Below, piece by piece: positions 21,519-32,153 of a DNA stretch of 64,000 nt. A program made the translations under genes and the position numbers. The DNA lies in the NCBI RefSeq assembly GCF_002847305.1, contig NZ_CP025408.1, positions 1,757,001-1,821,000 on the forward strand, read 5' to 3'. The stretch comes from Paracoccus tegillarcae. GTDB lineage: Bacteria; Pseudomonadota; Alphaproteobacteria; Rhodobacterales; Rhodobacteraceae. Below the pieces are notes generated by a model. It did not search any database. It worked only from the letters and a program-made list of their open reading frames with translations, and was not told the DNA's origin. Within the stretch, counting starts at the first letter, position 1. Every line of letters starts with the position of its first letter.

Positions 21519-24170
21519 TCAGATCTCGGGGACCAGAACTTCGCGCTTGCCGACATGGTTCGCGCTGCTGACCACGCCCTGATCTTCCATCTGCTCGACG
21601 ATCCGCGCGGCCTTGTTATAGCCGATGGACAGTTTGCGCTGGATGTAGCTGGTCGAGCATTTGCGATCCTTGGCCACGATCATCACCGCCTGATCGTAAA
21701 GCTGATCGTCGCCGCCATCACCGCTGCCAAGACCCAGCACCGCGTCGATATCGGATGCGACCTCGTCCTCGGGCCCTTCGACTACGCCCGACTTGTAGCT
21801 GGGCGGGCCAAAGGATTTCAGGTGGTTGACGATCTCTTCGACCTCTTCGTCGCTGACGAACGGGCCGTGCACGCGGCTGACGCGACTGCCCGCGCCCATG
21901 TAAAGCATGTCGCCCTGACCCAGCAATTGCTCGGCGCCCTGTTCACCCAGAATGGTCCGGCTGTCGATTTTCGAGGTGACCTGAAAACTGATCCGGGTGG
22001 GGAAGTTGGCCTTGATCGTGCCGGTGATGACATCGACCGAGGGGCGCTGCGTGGCCATGATCAGGTGAATGCCCGATGCCCGCGCCATCTGTGCCAGACG
22101 CTGAATGCAGGCCTCGATTTCCTTGCCGGCGACCATCATCAGGTCGGCCATCTCGTCGACGACGACGACGATATAGGGGAAGGTCTCGGGCTGGAATTCC
22201 TCGGTCTCGAAGATGGGTTCGCCGGTATCCTCGTCAAAGCCGGTCTGAACGGTGCGCTTGAACATTTCGTCCTTCGACAGCGCCTCGCGGACGCGGCTGT
22301 TATAGCCCTCGATGTTGCGCACGCCCATCTTGGACATCTTGCGATAGCGTTCCTCCATCTCGCTGACGACCCATTTCAGCGCGACGACGGCCTTCTTTGG
22401 GTCGGTGACGACGGGGGATAGCAGATGCGGGATGCCGTCATAGACCGACAGTTCCAGCATCTTGGGGTCGATCATGATCATCCGGCATTCGTCCGGCGTC
22501 AGCTTGTAGAGAAGCGACAGGATCATGGTGTTGATGGCCACGGATTTACCCGAGCCGGTTGTCCCGGCGATCAGCAAATGCGGCATCTTGGCAAGGTTCG
22601 CGACGATGGGTTCGCCGCCGATATCCTTGCCCAGTGCCAGCGGCAGCGGATGCGTGCCGTCGCCGAACTGGCGGGCCGACAGGATTTCGCGCAGCACCAC
22701 CTTTTCGCGGCGCTGGTTGGGCAGTTCGATGCCGATCACGGTGCGGCCCGGAACGGTGCTGACGCGCGCCGACAGCGCCGACATGGACCGCGCGATATCA
22801 TCAGCCAAACCGATCACACGGCTGGCTTTCAGGCCCGGCGCGGGTTCCAATTCGTACAGCGTGACGACCGGGCCGGGGCGAACCTCGGTGATCTGGCCCT
22901 TTACGCCATAATCGTCCAGCACGGCCTCCAGCATCCGCGCGTTTTCCTGCAGCGCCTCTTGGCTCAGTTGCAGGCGTTCGCTGGCGACTGCGGCGGTCAG
23001 CAGGGCAAGCGGCGGCTTTTCATAGCCCGAACTGGTTTCGTCAAAGCGCAACGAGGGTTGTGCCTCGGCCTGTGCCTGACGCGACGGAGCGGTGGGTTTT
23101 GACTTGGGCGGCACGACAACGCGCGCATTGTCCGCGCCAAAGGGATAGGCCTCTGCCGCTTCGACGGGCTCTGCCTGCGCGGCAGCGTTCTGCCCGCCAT
23201 CCTCGCGTGCCAGACGCGCCGCAACCGCCGCCAGAACCGAGGGCCGGCTGGCGCGGGACTGGATCGCGTCGGTGATGCGGTGATTGACCTCTTCGGCCGA
23301 GGGCGCATCGCCATCGTAATCTGCGCTGCGGTCGACCAGTTCCGGCTCGGGCCAGTCTTCGGTCAGGTCATCGCCCTGTTCGGTCGCAGGTTGGCCGCGC
23401 AAACGGGCCAGCAAACCGGGCGCGCGGGGTTCTGCCTGGTGCTCGGGCTGCGCGGCGACGGTGCCGTCGCGCGATTGCGCGCGTTTCTCGCGCAGTTTCT
23501 GCGCCGCCCTGGCAGAGGCGACAGCGCCGCGCCCGGCCAACCGCATCGCCATGTCATAGGCCGTTACCAGCCCGATCACAAAGCGCCGCCACATGGCCCG
23601 CATCTCGGTCCGGTCAATGCCCAGCACAAAGCCGGTAAAGGCCAGCGCGCCAGCAGCAACCAGCAAGGCGACCAGCTTGATGCCGATATGAGGGCTGAAT
23701 GGCAGGACGGTCAGGACCGCGCCCATTACCATGTCGCCGAAATGCCCGCCCAGACCGTAATTCTGCGCCCAATCGGCGGGCGGCACCATCGAGGTTGCAT
23801 AGATCGACCACAGCGCCACGGCGATTGGCAGAAAGATCGCGCGCATGATCCGTTCTTCGCCCTGATGCAGCATCAGCCGCAGGCCCCAGACGACCGCACC
23901 GACGACCAGCACCCACGAGCCGTAACCCGCAATCATCATCAGCGGCGAGGCGACATAGGCGCCAAAGGTTCCCAGCAGGTTTTCAGCCGGCTGATCGGTG
24001 GCGGACAGAAAGCTGGGATCGTCCGCCGACCAACTGATCAGCATCATCGCCAGAACGATGCCAATCGTCACCAGCCCGGCACCCAGCAATTCCTTGCCGC
24101 GCCGTTCCAGTGCCGCCTGCGTCGTCTGATCGAACAGCGGATCGCGGTGTTTCGCCTGCCAGCTTGCCAT
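21519..24170 (-). CDS. ftsK: DNA translocase FtsK
   Basis: Septum-located pump that moves chromosome dimers to dif and activates XerCD. The 883-residue protein has about four or five membrane spans in the first 190 residues, a Pro/Ala/Gln-rich linker to about residue 390, the RecA-like motor with Walker [17 protein letters not shown] and Walker [14 protein letters not shown], and the C-terminal gamma winged helix ([17 protein letters not shown]) that reads KOPS sites. Length is normal for alphaproteobacteria. It is transcribed away from the upstream aminotransferase with a 17-base gap, likely co-transcribed. Confidence 0.97.
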   Translation of the reverse strand: MASWQAKHRDPLFDQTTQAALERRGKELLGAGLVTIGIVLAMMLISWSADDPSFLSATDQPAENLLGTFGAYVASPLMMIAGYGSWVLVVGAVVWGLRLMLHQGEERIMRAIFLPIAVALWSIYATSMVPPADWAQNYGLGGHFGDMVMGAVLTVLPFSPHIGIKLVALLVAAGALAFTGFVLGIDRTEMRAMWRRFVIGLVTAYDMAMRLAGRGAVASARAAQKLREKRAQSRDGTVAAQPEHQAEPRAPGLLARLRGQPATEQGDDLTEDWPEPELVDRSADYDGDAPSAEEVNHRITDAIQSRASRPSVLAAVAARLAREDGGQNAAAQAEPVEAAEAYPFGADNARVVVPPKSKPTAPSRQAQAEAQPSLRFDETSSGYEKPPLALLTAAVASERLQLSQEALQENARMLEAVLDDYGVKGQITEVRPGPVVTLYELEPAPGLKASRVIGLADDIARSMSALSARVSTVPGRTVIGIELPNQRREKVVLREILSARQFGDGTHPLPLALGKDIGGEPIVANLAKMPHLLIAGTTGSGKSVAINTMILSLLYKLTPDECRMIMIDPKMLELSVYDGIPHLLSPVVTDPKKAVVALKWVVSEMEERYRKMSKMGVRNIEGYNSRVREALSKDEMFKRTVQTGFDEDTGEPIFETEEFQPETFPYIVVVVDEMADLMMVAGKEIEACIQRLAQMARASGIHLIMATQRPSVDVITGTIKANFPTRISFQVTSKIDSRTILGEQGAEQLLGQGDMLYMGAGSRVSRVHGPFVSDEEVEEIVNHLKSFGPPSYKSGVVEGPEDEVASDIDAVLGLGSGDGGDDQLYDQAVMIVAKDRKCSTSYIQRKLSIGYNKAARIVEQMEDQGVVSSANHVGKREVLVPEI

Positions 24171-24187
24171 GCCCTTATCCCTCGCCG

Positions 24188-25378
24188 TTACTCGTTCTTG
24201 TTCTTGTCATAGATGACGGCTTTCAGCCGTTTCAGCGCCGCTTCGGTTTCGTCCGCCGTTGCGACCAGTGCGACGCGAATGAACCCCGCGCCCGGGTTTT
24301 GTCCGTTGACCTCGCGTGACAGGTAGCTGCCCGGCAGCACCTGAATGCCCGCCTCGCGCCACAGTGTCATCGCCGCGGCCTCGCCATCCTCGACCGGCAG
24401 CCACAGGAAAAACCCGCCTTCGGGGCCACGATAGCCCGGTACATTGCCAAGCACCCGGTCGGCTACGGCGTATTTTTCCTGATAGAGCGCCAGACTTGCG
24501 GCGACGTGGTCCTCGTCTTGCCAGGCGGCCTGGCTGATATGTTGCGCCGGCAGCGACAGCGGCGCGCCGGCAAAGCTGCGCAATTTCCGGATCTGCGCGA
24601 TATTGGCCGCGCTGCCCGCCACAAACCCCGATCGAAGGCCGGGCAGATTGGAACGTTTGCTGAGCGAATTAAAGATCAGCACGCGGTCTGCCAGGCCCAA
24701 CCTGGTCGCCACGGCCAGCGCACCTGGTGGCGGCGCATCGCGGTAGATCTCGGAATAGCATTCGTCGGCAAAGACCAGAAAATCATGCTTGTCGGCCAGC
24801 AGCAGCAACTGTTCCAGATAGTCGCTGCTTGCAATCGCGCCCTGCGGATTGGCGGGCGAGCAGATATAGGCAATGGCCGTGCGATCCAGCAGATCGGTGG
24901 GCAGCGCCGCGTAATCGGGCAGGTTGCCGGTATCCGTGGTTGCGGCAACATAGACCGGGTCAGCCTGCACCGCCGCGGCCGCCACCGCATAGACCTGATA
25001 AAACGGGTTCGGCATCAGCACGGCCGGACGCTGTGCGTTCTTGGTTTCGGGGCACAGCGCCAGCGCGGCGTTGAACAGCCCCTCGCGCGTGCCGTTCAGC
25101 GCCATGATCTGGTCCGGCGTCACCTCGACGCCATAACGCCGCGCGATCCAGCCGCCAATCGCCTCTAGCAGGCCTACAGTGCCTTCATTGGTGGGGTATT
25201 TCGCGAATTCGCCAATATTCTCGGCCATGACGCTTGCGACAAAATCAGGCATGGCATGGCGCGGCTCGCCAATGGTCATCACCATCGGCTCGCCGCCGGG
25301 CTGGACACCCGACAACAGCTTCCGCAGGCGCGGAAACGCATAATCCGGGAGGTTCGAAAACCGCTCGGGGATCGCCAT
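24188..25378 (-). CDS. PLP-dependent class I/II aminotransferase, DapC-like
   Basis: Fold-type I aminotransferase of 396 residues. The PLP lysine lies in [15 protein letters not shown], with the upstream conserved SPANPQG and DECYSEIY, and a C-terminal arginine in FIRVALV. The pattern is that of the DapC-type N-succinyldiaminopimelate aminotransferases of lysine and peptidoglycan synthesis, but substrate cannot be fixed from sequence, and alanine or methionine aminotransferase is possible. It lies just upstream of ftsK on the same strand. The 133 bases before it hold its promoter; nothing else was recognised there. Confidence 0.8.
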   Translation of the reverse strand: MAIPERFSNLPDYAFPRLRKLLSGVQPGGEPMVMTIGEPRHAMPDFVASVMAENIGEFAKYPTNEGTVGLLEAIGGWIARRYGVEVTPDQIMALNGTREGLFNAALALCPETKNAQRPAVLMPNPFYQVYAVAAAAVQADPVYVAATTDTGNLPDYAALPTDLLDRTAIAYICSPANPQGAIASSDYLEQLLLLADKHDFLVFADECYSEIYRDAPPPGALAVATRLGLADRVLIFNSLSKRSNLPGLRSGFVAGSAANIAQIRKLRSFAGAPLSLPAQHISQAAWQDEDHVAASLALYQEKYAVADRVLGNVPGYRGPEGGFFLWLPVEDGEAAAMTLWREAGIQVLPGSYLSREVNGQNPGAGFIRVALVATADETEAALKRLKAVIYDKNKNE

Positions 25379-25511
25379 TACTGCCTCACTTCCGGGATCT
25401 TTTGCCCCGCATTGTCATCAGATTAGCGTGATCGCCCGCCTGCGTCCAGCCAAACGGCTGTTCGCGGCACGATGTTGTGGCTTTTTGGTTCGGCTGCATC
25501 ACCCGCCGCCG

Positions 25512-26837
25512 CTATCCCAAAGCCGCCTCGATCGCGGTGGCCACCCTCAGCAATCGCCGATCATCGCCTGTCGCGCCCATCGCCATAAAGCCGCAGCCCG
25601 GTTGTCCGGTCGGAATGGTCGCCGAAGGCAGGTCCAGCAGATTGCCGATGCGGGTATTGCGCAGGGTCAGCAGGTTCGAGGTCACGAAGTAGTCGTGATC
25701 GCTGTTCAGCCGTTCCACATCCGGCGGCAGGATCGCGACCGTTGGCAGGATCACGGCGTCATAGCCCGCGACAAGCGCGTGCCATTCCTGACGCAACCGC
25801 ACCAGGGCCTCCCAAGCCGAAACATAATCGGGGGCGCTGACCTCGGCCCCGCCGCGGAACCGCTCCAGGATCGGCGGGTGCATGACCTCTGGCGCAGCTT
25901 CGATCTGATCGCGCCAGATGCCGTAAGCCTCGGGCGCAAAGAGCAGGGGCGACAGCGCCATGGCGCGCGCCACGCAATCAGGCGATGCCCGCGAAATGAC
26001 CGCGCCTGCGGCAGCCAAACGGGTCACGGCATCTTCAAACGCGCTGACCGGGCCTTCTTGTGCGTCGTCGAAGGGTACGCCCTCCAGCACCATCAGCCGC
26101 AGACCGTTTGCGGACACCTCGGTCAGATCGACGGGCCGGTCGCCACGCAGGGCAGCGAACAGCAGCGCGCAATCCTCGACCGTGCGGGCAAGCGGTCCAA
26201 CGACGTCGAACTTGCGGCACAGCGGCACAACCCCGGTGCCGCTGGTCGCGCCATGGCTTGGCTTGAAGCCCACCAGCCCGTTCCAGGCCGAAGGCACGCG
26301 GATCGAGCCGCCGGTATCCGACCCGATCGTCGCCGCTGCCAGACCCAATGCAACCGACACCGCACTGCCGCTGCTGGACCCGCCGGGGGCAAGTCCTGCA
26401 TCCAGCGCATTGGGTGGGGTCGCGGTCATGGGGTTCAGGCCCAGCCCGGAAAATGCCAGTTCGGTCAGATGTGTCTTGCCCAGACAGACAGTGCCGGTCG
26501 CGGTGGCATTGGCCAGCGTCACTGCGTCATGCGCAGGCTTGCGGCCCTTGAGCAGGCGCGATCCGCCCTCGGTCGCGATGCGGGCGCTGTCGATATTGTC
26601 CTTCCAGCTGATCGCCACGCCGTCCAGCAGACTGCGCCGCATCTCGGCCTTGGCGCGGTCATGGGCGGCAATTGCCTCGGCCTTGGCGCGGTCGGGTGTG
26701 ACCCGGGCAAAGATCCGTTTGGCGTAGGGATTGGCCTCGATGGCCGCCAGATAGGCCTGCGTCTGATCGACCGGGTCAAGCAGGCCTGCCATGATCGCGC
26801 GACCCTGCTCTGCCGCTGACGCGGTCAGCCAATCCAT
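25512..26837 (-). CDS. Amidase signature family protein
   Basis: Serine amidohydrolase of 441 residues with the Ser-cisSer-Lys triad: Lys in AISWKDNIDSA, and the Gly/Ser loop LAPGGSSSGSAVSVALG with GSDTGGSIRVPSAWNG downstream. The family covers indoleacetamide, nicotinamide and aryl amidases and GatA; the lack of gatB/gatC beside it argues against a GatA role, and the substrate is unknown. The open frame runs back to 27029, but the ATG at 26837 overlaps the stop of the upstream small gene (TGATG), and the upstream extension is the other frame of that gene. Confidence 0.85.
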   Translation of the reverse strand: MDWLTASAAEQGRAIMAGLLDPVDQTQAYLAAIEANPYAKRIFARVTPDRAKAEAIAAHDRAKAEMRRSLLDGVAISWKDNIDSARIATEGGSRLLKGRKPAHDAVTLANATATGTVCLGKTHLTELAFSGLGLNPMTATPPNALDAGLAPGGSSSGSAVSVALGLAAATIGSDTGGSIRVPSAWNGLVGFKPSHGATSGTGVVPLCRKFDVVGPLARTVEDCALLFAALRGDRPVDLTEVSANGLRLMVLEGVPFDDAQEGPVSAFEDAVTRLAAAGAVISRASPDCVARAMALSPLLFAPEAYGIWRDQIEAAPEVMHPPILERFRGGAEVSAPDYVSAWEALVRLRQEWHALVAGYDAVILPTVAILPPDVERLNSDHDYFVTSNLLTLRNTRIGNLLDLPSATIPTGQPGCGFMAMGATGDDRRLLRVATAIEAALG

Positions 26838-27013
26838 CAGAAGTCCACCGCGAGGCCGTTCTTTTCGTAATCGCCATAGCGCACCGCCTCGGCCCCGTCG
26901 CGGCCGCCATATTCCTTGGGCAGCGGCGGCTGGCTTGCCGATTTGCGGCGGCGTTCGTCTGCTTCGGCCAGCGCGCGTTGCGCGGCATCGGGGATGTCTT
27001 GCTTTTCGGTCAT
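26837..27013 (-). CDS. DUF1674 / SdhAF4-like succinate dehydrogenase assembly factor
   Basis: A 58-residue gene read directly from the minus strand: ATG at 27013, TGA at 26839-26837. The C-terminal half carries the family signature EYGGRDGAEAVRYGDYEKNG and ends in LAVDF, as in mitochondrial SDHAF4, which protects the flavinylated SdhA subunit before complex assembly. The N-terminal half is charged and probably disordered. The sdh genes are not nearby; the gene is coupled by a one-base overlap to the amidase, which seems functionally unrelated. Divergent from rsmB with a 59-base gap. Confidence 0.85.
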   Translation of the reverse strand: MTEKQDIPDAAQRALAEADERRRKSASQPPLPKEYGGRDGAEAVRYGDYEKNGLAVDF

Positions 27014-27072
27014 GGTCTTGGACCTTCATTGCGCCTATGTGTCTGACTTTGGTTTAGGCGAAGGAAGTCGAT

Positions 27073-28320
27073 TTGGCAAAGGTTCAGGATGGCGCGCGCA
27101 AGGGGGCGCTGATGCTGCTGGCAGAGATGCGCGAAGGGCGGTCGCTTTCGGATCAGGCCGCGCGGCTGGGACATCTGGCGCAGGCAGATCGCGCAAGGGC
27201 CGGTCGACTGGCTCTGGTGACGCTGCGCCATCGCAACCGGGCCGATGCGGTCCTGCGCCGGTTCATGCAGCGCCGTCCGCGTCCTGATATCGAGGATCTG
27301 CTGCGTCTATCGACCGTCGAACTGCTGGAACTGGGCGAGGCGCCGCATGGCGTCGTCAATGCCGCCGTCGATCTGGTGCGTGGGATGGGCAAGAAGGCGC
27401 AGGCCTCGGCCGGGCTGGTGAACGCGGTGCTGCGCAAGGTCTCAACGGTTACGGATTGGTCCGAACTGCCCGTGCAGCGCCTGCCGAAATGGCTGCGCTC
27501 GCCGCTGGTCTCGACCTATGGCGCCGACACCGTCGCGGCCATCGAGGCCGCGCATCAGGCGGGCGCGCCGCTGGATCTGACGTTGAAATCCGGCGCAGCG
27601 GTCGAGGGTGAACTGCTGCCGACCGGATCGGTGCGACTGGCGGGGACGCCGCAGCTGTCGGCGCTGCCGGGCTATGAGGCCGGCGCTTGGTGGGTGCAGG
27701 ATGCCGCCGCCGCGCTGGCGGCGCGTCTGCTGGACGCGCAGCCGGGTGAGCGGGTTGTGGATCTGTGTGCCGCGCCCGGTGGCAAGACGCTGCAACTTGC
27801 GGCGGCTGGCGCGCAGGTCACGGCGGTGGATATCAGCGAGCAGCGGATGGCGCGGGTGGCCGAGAACCTTGCGCGCTGCGGGCTGAGCGCGGATCTGGTG
27901 GTGGCCGATGTACTGGAGTGGCAACCCGCCACGCCGCCCGATGCGGTGCTGCTGGATGCGCCCTGCACGGCCACCGGCACCATTCGCCGCCATCCCGACC
28001 TGCCGCTGGTTCGTGACGGGCGCGGGGTGGGCGAATTGACGTCATTGCAGGCCGAGATGATCGACCGCACCGTCCAGATGCTGCCGGTTGGCGGGCGGCT
28101 GGTCTATGCGACTTGTTCGCTGTTGCCCTCTGAGGGTGAGGATCAACTGACCGCTGCCCTGACGCGGCACCCGGGCATGACGGTGATCCGGCCCGATTTT
28201 CCGGGGATCGAACCCGATTGGATCACCCCGCAGGGCGGCTTGCGGTTGCGGCCTGATTACTGGGCGGATCGCGGCGGCATGGACGGGTTCTTCATCGCGG
28301 CATTGCGGAAAACGGCCTAG
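27073..28320 (+). CDS. rsmB: 16S rRNA (cytosine-C5)-methyltransferase, RsmB type
   Basis: Methylates cytosine in 16S rRNA using S-adenosylmethionine. The 415-residue protein has an N-terminal NusB-like RNA-binding domain (residues about 5-130) and a C-terminal Rossmann methyltransferase with VVDLCAAPGGKTLQLA, the DAPCTATGTIRRHPD loop with one catalytic Cys, and the second Cys in VYATCSLLP. The start is a TTG at 27073 preceded by GAAGGAAG; it gives the usual opening ARKGALMLL near residue 8, whereas the next ATG at 27112 would cut into the NusB domain. Confidence 0.9.
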   Translation: MAKVQDGARKGALMLLAEMREGRSLSDQAARLGHLAQADRARAGRLALVTLRHRNRADAVLRRFMQRRPRPDIEDLLRLSTVELLELGEAPHGVVNAAVDLVRGMGKKAQASAGLVNAVLRKVSTVTDWSELPVQRLPKWLRSPLVSTYGADTVAAIEAAHQAGAPLDLTLKSGAAVEGELLPTGSVRLAGTPQLSALPGYEAGAWWVQDAAAALAARLLDAQPGERVVDLCAAPGGKTLQLAAAGAQVTAVDISEQRMARVAENLARCGLSADLVVADVLEWQPATPPDAVLLDAPCTATGTIRRHPDLPLVRDGRGVGELTSLQAEMIDRTVQMLPVGGRLVYATCSLLPSEGEDQLTAALTRHPGMTVIRPDFPGIEPDWITPQGGLRLRPDYWADRGGMDGFFIAALRKTA

Positions 28321-28380
28321 GCGCTGGACCTTGGCCTGCAGGGGCGGTAACTGACCGCCAAACCACGTCCGAGGACCCAC

Positions 28381-29970
28381 ATGACCGACCTGATCCCGAT
28401 GCGACGCGCGCTGATTTCCGTTTCTGACAAGACCGGGTTGATTGATTTCGCCCGCAAGCTGGAAAGCCGGGGGATCGAGATCCTGTCCACCGGTGGATCG
28501 GCCCGCGCCATGCGCGAGGCAGGGCTGACGGTTGTGGATGTCGCCGACGTGACCGGTTTTCCCGAAATGATGGACGGTCGCGTGAAAACCCTGCACCCGG
28601 CGGTGCATGGCGGCCTGCTGGCGCTGCGCGACAATGAAGAGCATCTGGCCGCGATGGAGGCCCATGGCATTGGCCCGATCGACCTGCTGGTGGTGAACCT
28701 TTATCCCTTTGAGGAAACGGTGGCCAAGGGCGGCGACTATGCCGAATGCATCGAGAATATCGACATCGGCGGGCCTGCGATGATCCGGGCGGCGGCCAAG
28801 AACCACGGCTTTGTCAATGTGATCGTCGATGTGCAGGATTACGACGCGCTGCTGGCCGAGTTGAATGAGCATGACGACCGCACCGGCCTGCCGTTCCGGC
28901 AACGGCTGGCGCAGACCGCCTATGCCCGCACGGCGGCTTATGATGCGGCGGTGTCGAACTGGATGGCAGGCGCCATTGGCGAGGAAACCCCGCGTCGCCG
29001 CGCCTTTGCCGGCACGCTGGCGCAAGGGCTGCGCTATGGCGAAAACCCGCATCAGGCCGCGGCCTTCTATACCACGGGCGAGGCGCGTCCGGGTGTGTCC
29101 ACCGCGCGCCAGTGGCAGGGCAAGGAGCTGTCTTACAACAACATCAACGATACCGATGCTGCGTTTGAACTGGTCGCCGAATTCGACCCGGCAAGCGGCC
29201 CTGCCTGCGCGATCATCAAACATGCCAACCCCTGCGGCGTGGCGCGCGGCGAGACGGCCATCGAGGCCTATCGACGCGCTTTCGACTGTGACCGCACATC
29301 GGCCTTTGGCGGCATTGTGGCGCTGAACCAGCCGCTGGATGGCGCGACGGCCGAGGAAATCGTCAAGATCTTTACCGAGGTGGTCATCGCGCCCGATGCG
29401 GATGAGGATGCCAAACGCGTCTTTGCCACCAAGAAGAACCTGCGCCTGCTGACCACCGGCGGCTTGCCCGATCCGTTGTCCATCGGCATGACCTTCCGGC
29501 AAGTGGCGGGCGGCTTTCTGGCGCAGGGTCGCGATAATGGCCATGTCGGCGCGGATGCGCTGAAGGTGGTCAGCCAGCGTCAGCCCTCGGACGGTGAAAT
29601 GGCCGATCTGATGTTTGCCTGGACGGTCGCCAAACATGTGAAATCCAACGCCATCGTTTATGCCAAGGATCTGGCCACGGTGGGTATTGGCGCGGGTCAG
29701 ATGAGCCGCGTGGACAGCACCCGGATCGGGCGTCGCAAATCCGAGGACATGGCTGAGGCGCTGCAACTGCCACTGCCGCTGACCGTCGGCTCGGCGGTCG
29801 CGTCGGATGCGTTCTTTCCCTTTGCTGACGGGATCGAGGCCTTGGCCGATGCCGGCGCCAAGGCGGTGATCCAGCCCGGCGGCTCGATGCGCGACGCCGA
29901 GGTGATCGAGGCCGCCGACCGTCTGGGTCTGGCCATGGTCTTTACCGGCCAACGTCATTTCCGGCACTGA
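28381..29970 (+). CDS. purH: Bifunctional AICAR formyltransferase / IMP cyclohydrolase
   Basis: Carries out the last two steps of IMP synthesis. The 529-residue protein has the N-terminal MGS-like cyclohydrolase domain ([19 protein letters not shown], then [15 protein letters not shown] and DGRVKTLHP) and the C-terminal formyltransferase with [19 protein letters not shown] and QPGGSMRD. Length and motifs are those of E. coli PurH. Sixty bases separate it from rsmB; the GAGGACC sequence ahead of the ATG is a weak ribosome site. lspA follows after 3 bases. Confidence 0.97.
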   Translation: MTDLIPMRRALISVSDKTGLIDFARKLESRGIEILSTGGSARAMREAGLTVVDVADVTGFPEMMDGRVKTLHPAVHGGLLALRDNEEHLAAMEAHGIGPIDLLVVNLYPFEETVAKGGDYAECIENIDIGGPAMIRAAAKNHGFVNVIVDVQDYDALLAELNEHDDRTGLPFRQRLAQTAYARTAAYDAAVSNWMAGAIGEETPRRRAFAGTLAQGLRYGENPHQAAAFYTTGEARPGVSTARQWQGKELSYNNINDTDAAFELVAEFDPASGPACAIIKHANPCGVARGETAIEAYRRAFDCDRTSAFGGIVALNQPLDGATAEEIVKIFTEVVIAPDADEDAKRVFATKKNLRLLTTGGLPDPLSIGMTFRQVAGGFLAQGRDNGHVGADALKVVSQRQPSDGEMADLMFAWTVAKHVKSNAIVYAKDLATVGIGAGQMSRVDSTRIGRRKSEDMAEALQLPLPLTVGSAVASDAFFPFADGIEALADAGAKAVIQPGGSMRDAEVIEAADRLGLAMVFTGQRHFRH

Positions 29971-29973
29971 ACC

Positions 29974-30591
29974 ATGGCAGATCGCAAAGCCCCCCCTCCG
30001 GTGCGCAAAGAGGCCAAACCCAAGCCGCAGCCCAAGCCCCGTGTGTCCAAGGTCGAGCCGCGCAGCACGACGGGCCGCGAACCATCGGCGATGCGGCTGA
30101 CGGCCTGGGTCGCGCTGGCCATCATCCTTGTCGATCAGGTGCTGAAATACTGGGTCGTGCATGTCCTGGAGCTGGACCGCGTGCGCGCCATCGACGTGCT
30201 GCCGCCCTGGCTGAACCTGCGCATGGCGTGGAATCAAGGCGTGAACTTCGGCCTGATGTCCAGCGAGCAGGACTTCATGCGCTGGCTGCTGATCGGTGTG
30301 GCCGTCGCCGTCTGTCTGTGGGTCTGGATCTGGCTGGCCCGTTCGGGTGCAGGTCGGATGGCGCGGATCTCGGGCGGGCTGCTGATCGGCGGCGCCATCG
30401 GCAATGTGATCGACCGGATCTATTATGGCGCGGTGGCGGATTTTCTGAACATGTCGCTGCCGAACTGGCAGAATCCCTACAGCTTCAACGTGGCCGATAT
30501 CGCGATCTTTGCAGCAGCGATCGGGCTGATCTTTGCGCCTGCGGACAACAAGGTCGACAAGACCCGTGACGAGCCTCGGAATTCACGCTAG
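29974..30591 (+). CDS. lspA: Lipoprotein signal peptidase (prolipoprotein signal peptidase II)
   Basis: Inner-membrane aspartyl protease that removes lipoprotein signal peptides. Four membrane spans lie after residue 40. The two catalytic Asp motifs are present: NVIDRIYYG and FNVADIAIF; the family motif WNQGVNFGL is also there. The frame starts at 29974 with a basic, Pro/Lys-rich 39-residue extension that most homologs lack. The ATG at 30091 would give the usual 166 residues (MRLTAWVALA); neither start has a strong ribosome site, so the extension is uncertain. A lipoprotein gene follows directly. Confidence 0.92.
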   Translation: MADRKAPPPVRKEAKPKPQPKPRVSKVEPRSTTGREPSAMRLTAWVALAIILVDQVLKYWVVHVLELDRVRAIDVLPPWLNLRMAWNQGVNFGLMSSEQDFMRWLLIGVAVAVCLWVWIWLARSGAGRMARISGGLLIGGAIGNVIDRIYYGAVADFLNMSLPNWQNPYSFNVADIAIFAAAIGLIFAPADNKVDKTRDEPRNSR

Positions 30592-30622
30592 AACGGGCCG
30601 AACGAAAAGGGGGCAGGCCGGA

Positions 30623-31144
30623 ATGCGGGCATTTGCGCTGACAACAATGATCGCGGTCGGGCTGGCAGTTGCTGGCTGCAGCAACAATCCGCAATTGATG
30701 AATATCCAGTCCGGGCAGGATGGCCCTGACGAATTCGCGATTCTGCCGACCAAGCCATTGTCGATGCCGGCTGATCTGAACGTGCTGCCGGCGCCGTCGC
30801 CGGGTGGTGCCAACATCACCGACCCGACGCCCTTTGGCGATGCGGTTGGTGCTTTGGGCGGCAATCCGCAGCGGCTGGCCGATAATGGCATTGCGGCTGC
30901 AGATGGCGGTTTGGTCAACTATTCGTCGCGCTACGGCGTGCAGCCGGGGATCCGCAGCGAACTGGCCGTGGCTGACCGGGCCTGGCGCTCTGCCAATTCG
31001 CGCAGGTTGCTAGAGACGCTTGCACAGACCAGCGTTTACATGCGGGCCTATCGTCCGATGATGCTTGACCCGACGGCAGAACTGCTGCGCTGGCGTCGTG
31101 CCGGGGCGCAAACGCCAAGCGCACCGCCGCGTATCGAAGAGTGA
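30623..31144 (+). CDS. DUF3035 lipoprotein
   Basis: A 173-residue envelope protein with a type II signal peptide: hydrophobic residues 5-17 followed by the lipobox VAGC, so Cys-18 would be lipidated after LspA cleavage. The mature part contains FAILPTKPLSMP and an RSELAVADRAWRSANSRR helix, which I associate with DUF3035 of alphaproteobacteria. Function unknown. The ATG at 30623 is preceded by AAAAGGGGG; upstream in-frame codons overlap lspA. It sits 31 bases after lspA, a sensible place for a lipoprotein. Confidence 0.8.
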   Translation: MRAFALTTMIAVGLAVAGCSNNPQLMNIQSGQDGPDEFAILPTKPLSMPADLNVLPAPSPGGANITDPTPFGDAVGALGGNPQRLADNGIAAADGGLVNYSSRYGVQPGIRSELAVADRAWRSANSRRLLETLAQTSVYMRAYRPMMLDPTAELLRWRRAGAQTPSAPPRIEE

Positions 31145-31165
31145 ACCAGGCAGAGGCGGCCGTTA

Positions 31166-32137
31166 TCAGGGCCGCATTGCCGCGCCCCAGGGAAAGCGGC
31201 CGACCTTGATCGTCTTGATCGGGTTGCGCGCGGCCACGTCGATTACCGTCACGTCGCCCGATACGCCATTGGTCGTGAACAGCTGCGAATTGTCGGGCGA
31301 AAAGGCCATGTGCCAGACGCGGCGGCCAACCAGAATGTAATCCTCGACCTCCAACGTGGCCATATTCACCACAGCGACATGATTCGCCGGACCAAGCGCG
31401 ACCCATGCGAATTCGTTGGCTTCGTCGAACTTGAAGCCGACGGGCTGGATCTTGTCGGGGTGGATATTGGGCATATCAAAACGCACCTTGCCCAGTTCGG
31501 CCTGCGTTTCGGTGTCAAATATCGTGATCGTGCCACCGATTTCCGAACTGACCCAAAGCTGGCTGCCATCGCTGGTGAACTCGGCATGGCGCGGGCGGCT
31601 GTCGACCAGTGTATTGGCGAACAGCTGCTGCGTTTCCGTGTCGATCCAATGCGCCATATTCGTGGTTTCACTGGTCGTGATCGCGATCTTGCCATCGGGG
31701 CTGACAGCCATGCCTTCGGGCTCGATCCCGACATTGATCTGGGCCACGACTTCGTGGGTTTCGGTGTCGACGACAGTTGTGATCGCGTCGTCCTCGTTGG
31801 CGATATAGAGGTGCCGGTTATCGGGATGCAGCACGAATTGTTCGGGATCCTCGCCCGAGGGCAGGTCGTGCAGAATCTCACCTGTGTCGGGGTCCATCAC
31901 CTGCACGGTGTCGCTGTCGGAGGCGCAGATATAGACGACGCTGTGATCGTGACTGAAAATGATGCCGCGAGGGCGCTCGCCGGTGGGGATGGTGCGGGTG
32001 ACCTCCATGCTGTCGACGTCGATCACGCTGATGGTGTTGTCCTTTTCATTCGTCACCCAGATTTCGGCGGCCATCGGGGCGGTGGCCGCCAGAAGGGTCA
32101 GGCAGGTCGAGGCAAGGGTAAGGCGATAAAGCGACAT
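31166..32137 (-). CDS. PQQ-associated YVTN beta-propeller protein
   Basis: Periplasmic protein of 323 residues with a signal peptide (residues 1-21, ending PMAA) and seven propeller blades with YVTN-like repeats such as EIWVTNEKDNTISVIDV, HLYIANEDDAITTVVD and QLFTTNGVSGDVTVIDV. It fits the family found only in operons for PQQ-dependent alcohol catabolism. Its role is not known; a scaffold or sensor for the periplasmic dehydrogenase is a reasonable guess. I chose the ATG at 32137 after AGGAAAT; the longer TTG start at 32164 lacks a signal peptide and overlaps the upstream gene's stop. Confidence 0.85.
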   Translation of the reverse strand: MSLYRLTLASTCLTLLAATAPMAAEIWVTNEKDNTISVIDVDSMEVTRTIPTGERPRGIIFSHDHSVVYICASDSDTVQVMDPDTGEILHDLPSGEDPEQFVLHPDNRHLYIANEDDAITTVVDTETHEVVAQINVGIEPEGMAVSPDGKIAITTSETTNMAHWIDTETQQLFANTLVDSRPRHAEFTSDGSQLWVSSEIGGTITIFDTETQAELGKVRFDMPNIHPDKIQPVGFKFDEANEFAWVALGPANHVAVVNMATLEVEDYILVGRRVWHMAFSPDNSQLFTTNGVSGDVTVIDVAARNPIKTIKVGRFPWGAAMRP

Positions 32138-32153
32138 CGGATTTCCTGTCAGA

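Noticed and set aside
28042..30237. 731-residue minus-strand open frame opposite purH and lspA
   Set aside because: Antisense shadow in a GC-rich gene; the plus strand gives complete, motif-rich PurH and LspA.
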